Below, in pieces: positions 1-11,782 of a stretch of DNA of 64,000 nucleotides. The stretch lies in NCBI GenBank assembly GCA_017798145.1, contig CP059069.1:4139226-4203225 (forward strand). Reading direction: 5' to 3'. Below the pieces are notes generated by a model. That model was not told the origin of the DNA. It saw nothing but the letters and a program-made list of their open reading frames with translations, and did no database searches. Source of the DNA: Akkermansiaceae bacterium. Lineage in GTDB: Bacteria; Verrucomicrobiota; Verrucomicrobiia; Verrucomicrobiales; Akkermansiaceae. The first letter of the stretch is position 1. Each line of letters starts with the position of its first letter. The position numbers were made by a program, and so were the translations under genes.

Positions 1-130
1 TATGGCGAAAATGCTGCGCTGCCGGGTAAGGTATTTTACGGACGGAGCGGTGATAGGCGGCAAGGGCTTTGTGAACGTTGCGTTCGCGGCGGCCCGGGTG
101 CGATTTCATCGGTTGATCCATGGTCAATAG
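1..130 (+). pseudogene. C-terminal fragment of REP-associated (Y1-type) transposase-like protein, 5' end outside window
   Basis: An open frame entering from the left edge (codons from base 2) ends at TAG 128-130. It reads about 42 residues, including RCRVRYFTDGAVIGGKGFV. From memory this resembles the C-terminal tail of the IS200/REP-associated tyrosine transposase-like proteins common in Verrucomicrobia and Planctomycetes, which typically continue into a basic end. Here the frame ends soon after in VRFHRLIHGQ, so the tail may be shortened or frameshifted; the catalytic domain cannot be seen. The family assignment rests on one motif. Confidence 0.5.
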
Positions 131-187
131 GGGAGAAGGGGACTGCGTTCCCTTCCGCTATCCAGTCGTTCTCCCGTTCCCTCCCAA

Positions 188-204
188 AGGGGTTTCAAAC
201 CCCT
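188..204. repeat. Short perfect hairpin (AGGGGTTT/AAACCCCT)
   Basis: An 8-bp perfect inverted repeat with a one-base centre lies 26 bp past the stop of the minus-strand DUF2306 gene. It could be a weak terminator for that gene (only three T follow on the minus strand) or a REP-like palindrome, given the transposase-like fragment next door. Confidence 0.35.
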
Positions 205-229
205 ACTACACACTGGGTGCCGATCAAAA

Positions 230-892
230 TCAGCCCGCCTGCGGCGGCTGGCGAGACCTTCCCCCGCCCCTGCGTATCCACCACTCCGCGAAAATGATGT
301 TCGGGATGAAGCCGAGCCATGCTACGATGCGGTAGGTATCCATCGGGGGCGGTTCGAAGGCAATGACGATGAGGTATTTCCATGCCCGCAGGGTGATGGC
401 GGAGAGCGTGAGGGCGTAGCTGCGTATCATCCACTCGCGGTGCGCGGCGAAATCGCGCCGCATCACGCTTCCCCAACCCATGGCCGTGGTGCCCAGCCAC
501 AGAAGCGCCAGGGTGGCGAAGGCGATGCGGGAGGTGATCCCGCCGTTCGCATAAAACGCCATCACGAGGCTTGCCGGGCCGGTGACGAAGAGGACGGTCA
601 AGACATACAGCTTGCCCATCACGCGGTGGAGCTTGCGGTGTTTCCGCAAAACCCATCCGGAGAACTGGGTGAAACCCGCAAGCAGCGGGATCATGCTGGT
701 GAAGACATGGATCCAGAACGCCAGCTCCCAGTGGCGGATGCCGATGTATTGCTGCTTGATCCGGAGAAAGGCGGCATCGCTGCGCACCGGCCAATATTCC
801 AGGGTGATCCGCAGCATGAGCCATGAAAAGAATGCGAGGGCTGCCAGCGATAGGCCGCCAAGGATGATCCGTTTTGTTTCAGCCCGCCCCAT
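230..892 (-). CDS. DUF2306-like integral membrane protein
   Basis: 220 residues with about six hydrophobic segments: an N-terminal helix at about 10-28, then pairs in the middle and C-terminal parts. Histidines HWELAFWIH (about 54-62), KHRKLHRVMGK and FAAHREWMIRSYAL match the layout of DUF2306 (COG5395) membrane proteins, whose function is unknown. A purine-rich AAGGAAA precedes the ATG at 892. It is transcribed divergently from the YARHG-domain gene at 952 (59 bp between starts). The C-terminus is basic and probably cytoplasmic. Family call moderately sure; role unknown. Confidence 0.75.
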   Translation of the reverse strand: MGRAETKRIILGGLSLAALAFFSWLMLRITLEYWPVRSDAAFLRIKQQYIGIRHWELAFWIHVFTSMIPLLAGFTQFSGWVLRKHRKLHRVMGKLYVLTVLFVTGPASLVMAFYANGGITSRIAFATLALLWLGTTAMGWGSVMRRDFAAHREWMIRSYALTLSAITLRAWKYLIVIAFEPPPMDTYRIVAWLGFIPNIIFAEWWIRRGGGRSRQPPQAG

Positions 893-951
893 GATTTCCT
901 TGCTTTGGAATCGCGTTTCGGGATGCTCTTAGCCAGCTCAAAAACAGAACC

Positions 952-1653
952 ATGAAAAACATCGCCGCTCTCTGTGTTGGTTTCTCCATGTTCGCCTTTG
1001 TGTCCGCCCAGGATGATGCGGATGTCAGCAGCCCGGACAAGGCCGCCGCCGCGATGAAGGGCACGTACGTGGGCGATTTCGGGGGAAAGAAAATCACCGT
1101 TTGCCTGGATCGCATCGTTGGGAAAACGGTCACGGGCTATAGCATCGTGGCGGGCAACGAGCGTGCCTTCAGCGGCTCCTTCAAGGCATCGGAGAAGGGT
1201 TTCGAGATCGTGGCCGAGGAGCCGGGGGACAGGCCGGATGACGGGCTTTTCAAGATGATCTACTCCCCGGAAAGCGACGACCTGGGCGGGATCTGGAAAC
1301 CGAACGACCCGAAGAAGATCACCGAGCGTGTGTTCGTGTTGCCGAGGCGCATCTACAAGTATGACCCCAAGGTCGGGGACTACCCGCAGTCCTCCACCAA
1401 AAAACTCGCCGAGAAGGATGTGGAGAACATGCGTCCGGCGGAGCTGCGCATCATGCGCAACGAGATCTACGCCCGCCACGGGTATACCTTCCAGCTTGCG
1501 GACATGCGCCAGCACTTCGATAGGCAGGGCTGGTACATGGCGGTGAACAAGGATGTCACCGACAAGCTCACGGCCACCGAGAAAAAGAACGCGGAGCTGA
1601 TCAAACGCTACGAAAAATACGGCGAGGAATACTATGACAGCTTCGGGAGATAG
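952..1653 (+). CDS. Exported YARHG-domain protein
   Basis: 233 residues with an N-terminal signal peptide (about 1-19, cleavage after VSAQ). Residues about 35-130 form a beta-rich domain of unknown family. Residues about 155-200 hold a YARHG domain (EIYARHGYTF with YARHG at 173-177), an extracellular domain thought to act in the cell envelope. The C-terminus is charged and helical. No catalytic motif is visible. Divergent from the DUF2306 gene, and 48 bp before the NifU-like gene, with which it need not share a function. Confidence 0.8.
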   Translation: MKNIAALCVGFSMFAFVSAQDDADVSSPDKAAAAMKGTYVGDFGGKKITVCLDRIVGKTVTGYSIVAGNERAFSGSFKASEKGFEIVAEEPGDRPDDGLFKMIYSPESDDLGGIWKPNDPKKITERVFVLPRRIYKYDPKVGDYPQSSTKKLAEKDVENMRPAELRIMRNEIYARHGYTFQLADMRQHFDRQGWYMAVNKDVTDKLTATEKKNAELIKRYEKYGEEYYDSFGR

Positions 1654-1701
1654 CGGACATTTCGGCTGGGAATCGCGCCGCTCCCGCCCCAGAGTCGCGG
1701 T

Positions 1702-2163
1702 GTGAACGAATTCGAGCAGAAAATCGGCGAGGTGCTGGCCGACCCGCAGAACCAGGGCGAAATGGCGGACGCGGATGCCGTCGGCACGGTTGGCTCGCCA
1801 GAATGTGGCGACATGATGCGGGTGTGGCTGAAATTTTCCGAGAAGGACGGCAAGAAAGTCATCGACCGCGCGTCCTTCCAGGCCTTCGGCTGCCAGACGG
1901 CGATCGCCGTGGCCTCGGTGGCGACCAGGCTTCTGCAGGGGAAAACGGAGGAAGAGGCAAGGAACCTTAGCGCCCAGGAGCTAGCGGGCGATCTCGGCAC
2001 CCTGCCGCCCATGAAGATCCATTGCGGCCAACTCGTCGAGGGGGCGTTGCGCAACGCGCTCGATCCTAGCGATCTCACGGATGCCCCACAGAAAGGCACC
2101 CTCCTTGGCCAGATCAGCTCCGGCAAGCCCTCCGCGATACGCATCGTCCCGATCGGCGATTGA
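1702..2163 (+). CDS. NifU/IscU-like iron-sulfur cluster scaffold protein
   Basis: 153 residues, GTG start. The three cysteine ligands of the IscU/NifU N-terminal fold are present: Cys35 in SPECGD (with the following Asp37 that tunes cluster release), Cys64 in FGCQTA, and Cys108 in IHCGQL. Such proteins assemble 2Fe-2S or 4Fe-4S clusters on the three Cys for transfer to apoproteins. There is no cysteine desulfurase, suf or isc gene in the window, so it stands alone here. The residues after about 125 are a family-atypical tail. The ABC transporter gene follows after 70 bp. Confidence 0.85.
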   Translation: MNEFEQKIGEVLADPQNQGEMADADAVGTVGSPECGDMMRVWLKFSEKDGKKVIDRASFQAFGCQTAIAVASVATRLLQGKTEEEARNLSAQELAGDLGTLPPMKIHCGQLVEGALRNALDPSDLTDAPQKGTLLGQISSGKPSAIRIVPIGD

Positions 2164-2233
2164 ATGCATTTTCCTGAAAAACGATAAACCGGGGAGCGTT
2201 GCCGCGTTCCCTTATCCTTAAACCCATTCCCCA

Positions 2234-3979
2234 GTGCTAGAACTCAAGGACGTTTGTTTCACCATCAGGAAGGACGGCGAGGATGTGAACCTCGTGGACC
2301 GCGTCTCGATCAAGGTTCCGAAAGGGCACTTCATGGCCATCGTCGGCCCATCCGGCTGCGGCAAGACGACCTTGCTGAAAACCATCGCCGGGCTCAACCC
2401 GGAGTCGGGCGGCGCGCTTTTCTGGGAAGGCCGCAACCTTTCCGAGGAGGGGGATTTCGAGCCTTCGGAAATCGGCTACGTGCCGCAGTTCTCCATCGCC
2501 TACGATCCACTCACCGTGGATGAATCCGTGGAGGCAGCAACCCGGCTGCGGGTGAAATGCAGGGGCACGGAGGAGCTCGATCAGCGCATCGACCACGTGC
2601 TTGAGGAAACCGGTCTCAGCCCGATCAGCGACAGGCCGGTGAAAGTGCTATCCGGCGGCCAGAAGCGCAGGCTCGGGCTCGCGATGGAGCTGGTCTCCGA
2701 TCCCCGCATCCTGCTTTGCGACGAGGTCACCTCCGGCCTCGATCCCCGCTCGGAGCGCGAGATCGTGCGGCTTTTGCACGACCTTTCCCGCAAGGACGGG
2801 CGCATCGTTCTGTCCGTCACGCACTCGCTCGCCCACCTTGAGCTATACGATTCCATCCTCGTTCTCCACGAGGGCCGAGTGGCCTTCCACGGCCCGCCGG
2901 AGCAGCTGACCCATTATTTTTCCGTGAAGGATACGGAGGAGGTCTATCCACGGCTTGCCGGCCAGCCCTCCGAGCGCTGGCATGCCTCCTGGGGGAAGCA
3001 CAGCGACCACTATTATGGCATGCTGGAAAAAAACCGGGTGCGCCTCATCGCATCCGGCGAACTCCCGCCCGTTCGCGACAAGCCGGACGGGGCGGAGGCC
3101 GGGGATGGGGAAGTGCGCGACACCCGCCTGCCCGGATTCATCTCCCAGTTCACCACGCTCCTTTCCCGCCGCTGGCGGATCTTTTTCCGTGATCGCGGGC
3201 AGGTCTTCCTCCAACTCGCCATCCTCATCTGTTTCCCGCTGCTCGTCACGCTTTTCAGCAACAAGGCATCCGGCAACATACGCAGCTACTCGGACACCCG
3301 CCAGGACAACATCATCCAGGAAATCCAAGAGCAGCAATCAGTCCGCTCCGACCAGGCGAAGGTCGGCTCCGCAATCTCTGGGATCATCATGTTCCAGGTC
3401 GTCCTGCTGGCGCTGATGGGTTCCAACAACTCCGCCCGCGAGATCGCCGGCGAGAGGCCGATCTATGAAAAGGAGAAATTCGGCGGCTTGCGACCCATGG
3501 CCTACCTTTCCTCGAAGGTGGCCTTCCTGTCCTGCCTTGTGATCGCCCAATCCCTGTGGATGGCGTTTTTCGTGAACATGTTCGGCGCATTTCGGGGCGA
3601 CTTCGTCCAGCATGCGGTGTTCCTTCTGCTCATCAACGCTTCGATGACAGCCATCTGCCTAGCCATCTCCGCGCTGATGCGCACGGCCGAGCAGGCCTCG
3701 CTGCTTTCCATCTACCTGGTAGGCTTCCAGCTTCCGCTCTCCGGCGCGGTGCTTGCTCTCCCGGAGCACATCGAGAGGTTCACCCGCCCCTTCATCTCCG
3801 CCTACTGGTCATGGTCCGGTTCCGTGGAGGCGCTCCAGGCCCGCGTGCACGGAGCGGTGAAATCCGTCATCGACACTTCGCTCTCGGACCAGGATTCATG
3901 CCTGTTCACCCTTGCGATCCACATTTCCGTCGCCCTACTGCTCGCATGGATAGGCACCCGCCGCCCGCAATGGGAATAA
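2234..3979 (+). CDS. ABCG/White-type ABC transporter, ATPase and permease fused
   Basis: 581 residues, GTG start giving MLELKDVCF. The ATPase domain (1-225) has Walker A GPSGCGKTT (38-46), a Q-loop at Gln85, signature LSGGQKRR (139-146), Walker B ILLCDE (159-164) and the H-loop His at 197. After a linker (about 235-300) comes an ABC2-membrane domain with about six helices, starting with a hydrophobic stretch after RWRIFFRDRGQ. ATPase before permease in one chain is the half-transporter arrangement of the ABCG family, which acts as a dimer. The substrate cannot be read from sequence; lipids or hydrophobic compounds are the usual guess. Confidence 0.88.
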   Translation: MLELKDVCFTIRKDGEDVNLVDRVSIKVPKGHFMAIVGPSGCGKTTLLKTIAGLNPESGGALFWEGRNLSEEGDFEPSEIGYVPQFSIAYDPLTVDESVEAATRLRVKCRGTEELDQRIDHVLEETGLSPISDRPVKVLSGGQKRRLGLAMELVSDPRILLCDEVTSGLDPRSEREIVRLLHDLSRKDGRIVLSVTHSLAHLELYDSILVLHEGRVAFHGPPEQLTHYFSVKDTEEVYPRLAGQPSERWHASWGKHSDHYYGMLEKNRVRLIASGELPPVRDKPDGAEAGDGEVRDTRLPGFISQFTTLLSRRWRIFFRDRGQVFLQLAILICFPLLVTLFSNKASGNIRSYSDTRQDNIIQEIQEQQSVRSDQAKVGSAISGIIMFQVVLLALMGSNNSAREIAGERPIYEKEKFGGLRPMAYLSSKVAFLSCLVIAQSLWMAFFVNMFGAFRGDFVQHAVFLLLINASMTAICLAISALMRTAEQASLLSIYLVGFQLPLSGAVLALPEHIERFTRPFISAYWSWSGSVEALQARVHGAVKSVIDTSLSDQDSCLFTLAIHISVALLLAWIGTRRPQWE

Positions 3980-4063
3980 CCTTCCAATTTCGCTTTCCCG
4001 GATTATTTTCCTGAAGTGGCCAAGGTGCCACAGCATCCCAGTTTCCAGCATTCAACCAAATCC

Positions 4064-4468
4064 ATGGCACGTCGCGCTAGTTCCAGCACCAACCCAGTCC
4101 TCATCATCGTCATCGTCGTCGGTGTGATCGCCGCCGTCTTCGGGGGGAAAATCCTGATGACCAAAAAATCGGAAACCTTCTCAGATGTGAACCCGCTCGT
4201 GATCCAGGACCTGCTGGACAACGGCAACAGCCTTCGGAACAACGAATACCTCATCGAAGGGAAGATCGACGAGCGGTATTTCCGGGACAACAACCCCTCG
4301 TCCATTGTCACCGTGCGGGTCAAGACGGATGCCGGGGATGAGATCGTTTTCGTGAAAGTGCCCGAAAAATTCAACAACATGAACATGGAGCGCGAGCAGC
4401 GCTACGCCTTCAAGGTGAAGTTCGAGCAAGGCGGCATCCCCGTCGCCACGAACATCAATCGCCTCTGA
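4064..4468 (+). CDS. Membrane-anchored hypothetical protein
   Basis: 134 residues from the ATG at 4064 (MARRASSS). A GTG 48 bp upstream is in frame but would add a poor N-terminus before the basic residues that precede the membrane anchor. A single hydrophobic helix at about 10-32 is followed by an extracytoplasmic domain of about 100 residues with alternating beta-like segments (EYLIEGKIDERYF, VTVRVKTDAGDEIVF). The size, anchor and beta pattern recall small OB-fold domains, but I do not recognise the family. The next gene starts 30 bp downstream, suggesting one transcript. Confidence 0.6.
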   Translation: MARRASSSTNPVLIIVIVVGVIAAVFGGKILMTKKSETFSDVNPLVIQDLLDNGNSLRNNEYLIEGKIDERYFRDNNPSSIVTVRVKTDAGDEIVFVKVPEKFNNMNMEREQRYAFKVKFEQGGIPVATNINRL

Positions 4469-4498
4469 GATCCAGCAACCACCCCTCAACCAACGGCC

Positions 4499-6427
4499 AT
4501 GAAAAAACTACCGCTCTACCTACTCTTGGGACTCGGGTCCCCAGCCATTGCGCAGGTCTACACGCCGCCCGCAGCCCCGGGAGCGCCCACGACGCCACCG
4601 GTCGACAGCAGCCCTGCGCCCCAGAAACAGCCTGCCGCCTCGCCCCTCGGCCAGGAGATCCCGATGCTCGATCCCTCTGCGGAAACCATCACCGTCGGGG
4701 GCGTGGCCATCCCCCTTGGCGACAACCGACTGCTCAAGGCGCGCTTCGAGAAATACCTCAGCCAACCTCCGGAGACCAATGAGGATGCCGCTGAATACCG
4801 GAAGAACATCGACGAGATCCTCGGCACGATATCCCCGTTCCGCAGCGGCGGCCCGGATCTCAAGGGGGCTTTCCAGCTCCTGCCGCGCGCATCCACCTAT
4901 CCCGGCGATGCGAATCTCTGCATGTCCCTTGCCGAATCCATCTACATGGCCCTTCTCGCCAAGCAGGATGTCAGGCAGCTCAGGGAACTCAACGATTCCA
5001 TGGACAAGGAGAAAATCGAGATCGCCCGCAAGGCGGATTGGGATGCCCGCCATGACAAGGACAAGACACTGGGCGACACGGGGACACCCGCCGGCGGCGG
5101 TGGCGGCGGTGCCCGTCCGGGTGGCGGCGGAGGCGGAGGCGGAAGAGCAAGCCAGCCCGCGACAAATCCGGGTGCCGGCGTGAACTCCCTGAAATACGCG
5201 GACACCCTGCGGCGCATCGCCGAAATCGAGGTGCTCAAGAAAAGCAACATCGTCCGCACCGAGGCGCAGACGATCCAGACCAAGGCGCAATACCAGGTTT
5301 CCATGGTCCAGTGGTTCGTCCAGCGCCGCTACGAGCATGTGCTCATGGCCGCCCGTTTCTACAACCAGATCTGGAAAGACGGCGACACCACGCTGCGCGT
5401 GGACAAGGGCTCCGATGTGTCCAAGCTCTTCTCCCAGTCCCTCGGCATTTCGCCCACCGTCGCCTCGCTCGACTCCCTTTCCAACGAGGCCATCCGCGAG
5501 GTGGAGAAATACATCGAGGCTTTCGATCTCATGCTCTCCCGCGGCGAGTTGCATTCCGCCTCCCAGCGCCTGATGGAAGCCTATGCCCTGGGCGAATACC
5601 TTGCGCCGGTCGCCACCCTGCCGCTCGAGAAGAAACTGCGCGTCGCCGCATACGTCCGGGATCTCCACGAGCTCTATGGCACTCTCCAGGCCAGGGATTA
5701 CGTGAAAACCAAGGAACTCGCCGCGCGTCTCAAGGAGACAGCGAAGGATTTCCCGTCCTCCAAGGTGGATTCCGCCATCGCCGGCTACACCCTCGCCTCC
5801 GATCTCGCCATCGAGGAAGCGAAATCCCATCTCATCGCCCGCGATGCCGACAAGGCGGCCGAGAAAATCAAGCAGGCCGCTGAGATCTGGCCGACCAACC
5901 CAAAGCTCCAGGAATTCCGCGATCTCGTCGGCAACTCCGGCGCGGTGGTGTCCGCCCGCAACGACTTCGACCGCCTCCTCTCCGAGGGCAACTACCGCGA
6001 GATCGCCAAGCGCCAATACGAGTTCGCCCCCGCCATCCAGGGTGATGCGACCCGCGAGGACGCCTTCAAGCAGATCATGGAGAACCTGATGAAGATCGAG
6101 TCGGCCATCGGTAAGGCCGCGGAATTCTCCCGCATGGGCCAGAACTACGGCGCATGGGAACAGCTGGCCGAAATCCGTGAGGAGTTTCCGGACGATCCCA
6201 AGCTCGGGCGCGAACTGGAGCTGCTCGCGCCCAAGGTGGCGGATTTCACCCTCGCCCTCGACAAGGCCAGGCAGTTCGAGAGCCGCTCGCCCAAGCAGAC
6301 CGGCTCCTCCCTCACCTGGTATCTCAAGGCCCGCAACATCCACCCACAGTCCGAGCAGGCGGAAAAAGGCATCCAGCGCCTCCTCGACGAAATCCTCCCC
6401 GGCCAGCAGACCACCGGGATAGAATGA
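4499..6427 (+). CDS. Large exported helical (TPR-like) protein with poly-glycine linker
   Basis: 642 residues. A signal peptide (1-19, ending AIAQ) is followed by a proline-rich stretch (about 20-50). A helical region then breaks at a glycine tract (199-214, nearly all Gly) before a long helical C-terminal part (about 225-635) whose A/L/E/K periodicity suggests TPR or HEAT-like repeats. No catalytic motif is seen. It sits between a membrane-anchored small protein and a Bat-like VWA protein, which fits a scaffold in an envelope complex, as Bat operons often carry TPR partners. Function unknown. Confidence 0.65.
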   Translation: MKKLPLYLLLGLGSPAIAQVYTPPAAPGAPTTPPVDSSPAPQKQPAASPLGQEIPMLDPSAETITVGGVAIPLGDNRLLKARFEKYLSQPPETNEDAAEYRKNIDEILGTISPFRSGGPDLKGAFQLLPRASTYPGDANLCMSLAESIYMALLAKQDVRQLRELNDSMDKEKIEIARKADWDARHDKDKTLGDTGTPAGGGGGGARPGGGGGGGGRASQPATNPGAGVNSLKYADTLRRIAEIEVLKKSNIVRTEAQTIQTKAQYQVSMVQWFVQRRYEHVLMAARFYNQIWKDGDTTLRVDKGSDVSKLFSQSLGISPTVASLDSLSNEAIREVEKYIEAFDLMLSRGELHSASQRLMEAYALGEYLAPVATLPLEKKLRVAAYVRDLHELYGTLQARDYVKTKELAARLKETAKDFPSSKVDSAIAGYTLASDLAIEEAKSHLIARDADKAAEKIKQAAEIWPTNPKLQEFRDLVGNSGAVVSARNDFDRLLSEGNYREIAKRQYEFAPAIQGDATREDAFKQIMENLMKIESAIGKAAEFSRMGQNYGAWEQLAEIREEFPDDPKLGRELELLAPKVADFTLALDKARQFESRSPKQTGSSLTWYLKARNIHPQSEQAEKGIQRLLDEILPGQQTTGIE

Positions 6428-6511
6428 GCCGGCAAGATGAGGCCGGGCAATTCGCTTTACGCCGAATCCCGTCTTCAGCCGAGCAAGTTTGAAATCTGAA
6501 GTTTCCCCCGA

Positions 6512-8272
6512 ATGTTCGCGAATCCCCTCGGCCTCCTGACCCTGCTTGCCATCCCGGCCATCCTTGCGATCCATTTCCTCCAGCGAAAGTCCATCACCCT
6601 GCCCGTCTCCACCCTGTTCCTGTTGGAGCGCACCCAGCGCGAGGCGACTTCCGGGCGGCGCTTTGAGCGGCTCATCCCATCCGTGCCGCTGTGGATGCAG
6701 CTGCTCGCCGTCCTGCTGCTCGCCTGGTTTCTCTCGGAGCCGCGCTTCGGGAAGGAAAACTCCGTGCAGCGCGTCGTCATCGTGGTGGATGGCTCCGCCT
6801 CCATGACGGTTTTCAAAAGGGAAGCCATCGCCGCCCTGCGCAAGAAAATCCCGGATCTCCAGGGCAGCGCCTCGGCGATGGAACTCACATTGATTCCATC
6901 GGCACCCGGCGCGGATCGGATTTACTCCGGCACCTCCACCGAGGATCTCATTACGGCCTTGGAAAATTTCTCCCCGGACAGCGGCATCATCGATCCCTCC
7001 CAAGCCCTGCGCCTCGCCCGTTCCATCGTCTCCAATGACGGCATCGTCATTTACCTCACCGATACCCCGGTGGAATCCCTGCCCTACGAGGCGGGCTTGC
7101 TCGCCGTCGGCAAACCCACCGACAACGTCGGCTTCACCGGCATCAGCTTCGAGGAGAAGGAAGGAGCCCTGACATTCAAGGCCATCGTGAGGAATTACGG
7201 CACCTCTCCCGCCAGCCGGACCTGGTCGCTACGTGCATCGAACGGCTCCACGGAACCCCGCTCCTTCGATATCGCGCCGAAATCCTTCGTCACCCTTTCC
7301 GCCGCTTTTCCCGAGGGCGCAGATAACGTCTGCCTGAACCTCTCGGCGGATGCCTTCACGCTCGATGACTCAATGCCCCTCGTCGCCCCGCAGCCCAAGG
7401 CGCTGGAGCTTTTCACCGCCACCTCCCCGGCCTTCGAGGATCTCACCCAAAAGCTTCTCCGCTCCCTCGCATCCACCCGTGCCTCCACAGATGCCGCCAC
7501 CTCGGATCTTGTCATCACCTCCTACGATCCGCTCGATCCCAGCCTGCCGGAAACCAACGCGATCCTCTTCGTCGAGGATCCCACTTCTGCAGGGAAATAC
7601 CTCAAGGGCGGCATCCTCGCCGAGGCGCACCCGCTCATGGACGGCATCAACTGGCAGGCCCTGCTTGTCCGCGAAACACTGGAGCTGCCACGCCGCCCCG
7701 GGGACAGGGTTTTGCTCTGGCAGGAGAAACGCCCGCTCATTTTCCTCCGCGAAAACACCGGAAACAAAAAAATCCTCTGCTTCAACTTCGACCTCCGCCT
7801 CTCCAACGCCACCCAACAACCGGCCTTCATCGTCCTGCTCCACCGCTTCGCGGAGTCGCTGCGTGCGGCGAAGGTCGCGCCCGAATCCCTCAACCTGGAG
7901 ACCGGCCAGGAAATCCGCATCGCCACCGCCGCCGGCATACCCACCGAGGTATCCGCCACCGATCCCACGGGTAAAGCCATCCCCGCCCCGCAGTCTTCCC
8001 GCGCCCCCTCTGCCCCGGGTTTCCTGAGCATCACGCAGGAAAAGCAAGCCCTACTCACCGCTGCCGTCCATTTTGCGGACACCCGCGAGGCGGATCTCAA
8101 CTCCTGCGCCCCAGCTGAGCTGAACGGCCTCTCCAACTCCGCATCCCTGGAATTGCACACCGCCCCCGATCCGTTCGCCCGGCTCTGGATACTCGTGCTC
8201 CTCGCCGCGCTCCTTGTCGCCTGGCACTTCACATCGCCAAGGGAAAAAACCGCGGCTGCCACAGCAGCCTGA
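6512..8272 (+). CDS. BatA/VWA-domain membrane protein
   Basis: 586 residues. The N-terminus (FANPLGLLTLLAIPAILAIHFL, helix about 5-22) matches the BatA N-terminal domain, and a second helix lies at about 60-76. A von Willebrand A domain starts at about 88 with an intact MIDAS opening DGSAS (93-97). It is followed by a long periplasmic region and a C-terminal helix (about 553-571) with a basic tail. Bat proteins work with MoxR ATPases and DUF58 proteins; here those lie 18 kb away (24-26.5 kb) on the other strand. The upstream TPR-like gene is the nearest partner (84 bp). Confidence 0.8.
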   Translation: MFANPLGLLTLLAIPAILAIHFLQRKSITLPVSTLFLLERTQREATSGRRFERLIPSVPLWMQLLAVLLLAWFLSEPRFGKENSVQRVVIVVDGSASMTVFKREAIAALRKKIPDLQGSASAMELTLIPSAPGADRIYSGTSTEDLITALENFSPDSGIIDPSQALRLARSIVSNDGIVIYLTDTPVESLPYEAGLLAVGKPTDNVGFTGISFEEKEGALTFKAIVRNYGTSPASRTWSLRASNGSTEPRSFDIAPKSFVTLSAAFPEGADNVCLNLSADAFTLDDSMPLVAPQPKALELFTATSPAFEDLTQKLLRSLASTRASTDAATSDLVITSYDPLDPSLPETNAILFVEDPTSAGKYLKGGILAEAHPLMDGINWQALLVRETLELPRRPGDRVLLWQEKRPLIFLRENTGNKKILCFNFDLRLSNATQQPAFIVLLHRFAESLRAAKVAPESLNLETGQEIRIATAAGIPTEVSATDPTGKAIPAPQSSRAPSAPGFLSITQEKQALLTAAVHFADTREADLNSCAPAELNGLSNSASLELHTAPDPFARLWILVLLAALLVAWHFTSPREKTAAATAA

Positions 8273-8353
8273 CCGGGAGAATTCCCGCGCCTTGAACCAC
8301 CCGGAAGGGGCTGACTCTCATCGAGGTCTTCGAGCATCCGCTCGCCGACAAAA

Positions 8354-8442
8354 GGAACCGCGATCTGGAAGTTGCGGCTGCAATGGGAAACGCCTGGGCG
8401 GGCAGTGCGCCGCACTTGCCGCGATTTCCCAATCGCGGTTCC
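8354..8442. repeat. Multi-part inverted repeat upstream of the GreA-like gene
   Basis: GGAACCGCGAT (8354-8364) is the exact reverse complement of 8432-8442. Inside it, CCGCGATT (8419-8426) pairs perfectly with AATCGCGG (8431-8438) across TCCC, so the right arm can form two mutually exclusive helices. GGGAAA and TTTCCC, and a GC-rich inner hairpin at about 8395-8420, add further pairing. It occupies the 234-bp gap before the GreA-like start at 8507. It may be an RNA leader structure or a REP-type palindromic element; no T-run follows it. Confidence 0.55.
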
Positions 8443-8506
8443 ATCCCAAAACCGATTTGTCACCACTAGGCTTGCGTTCCGGGTTCTGCCTTTCCAAGCT
8501 GTGCGC

Positions 8507-11679
<3,173 letters not shown>

Positions 11680-11725
11680 TGACAATGGTGGCAATCTCAG
11701 TCCGCCACCGATTCATTTTCCGACC

Positions 11726-11753
11726 AAAAGCCCCGGAGCGATCCGGGGCTTTT
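11726..11753. terminator. Bidirectional intrinsic terminator after eno
   Basis: A perfect 12-bp stem (AAAAGCCCCGGA / TCCGGGGCTTTT) around a GCGA loop lies between the converging enolase and L,D-transpeptidase genes, with T4 on either strand. Confidence 0.85.
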
Positions 11754-11782
11754 CCCGTAAGAATAGGACTCCCGGGGGGGGC

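Noticed and set aside
4520..7003. 827-codon open frame on the minus strand
   Set aside because: It runs opposite two clear plus-strand genes, is Gly/Arg/His/Asp-rich and has no domain.
8419..8438. Possible intrinsic terminator ahead of the GreA-like gene
   Set aside because: The hairpin is perfect but is followed by TTCCATCCC, not a T-run.
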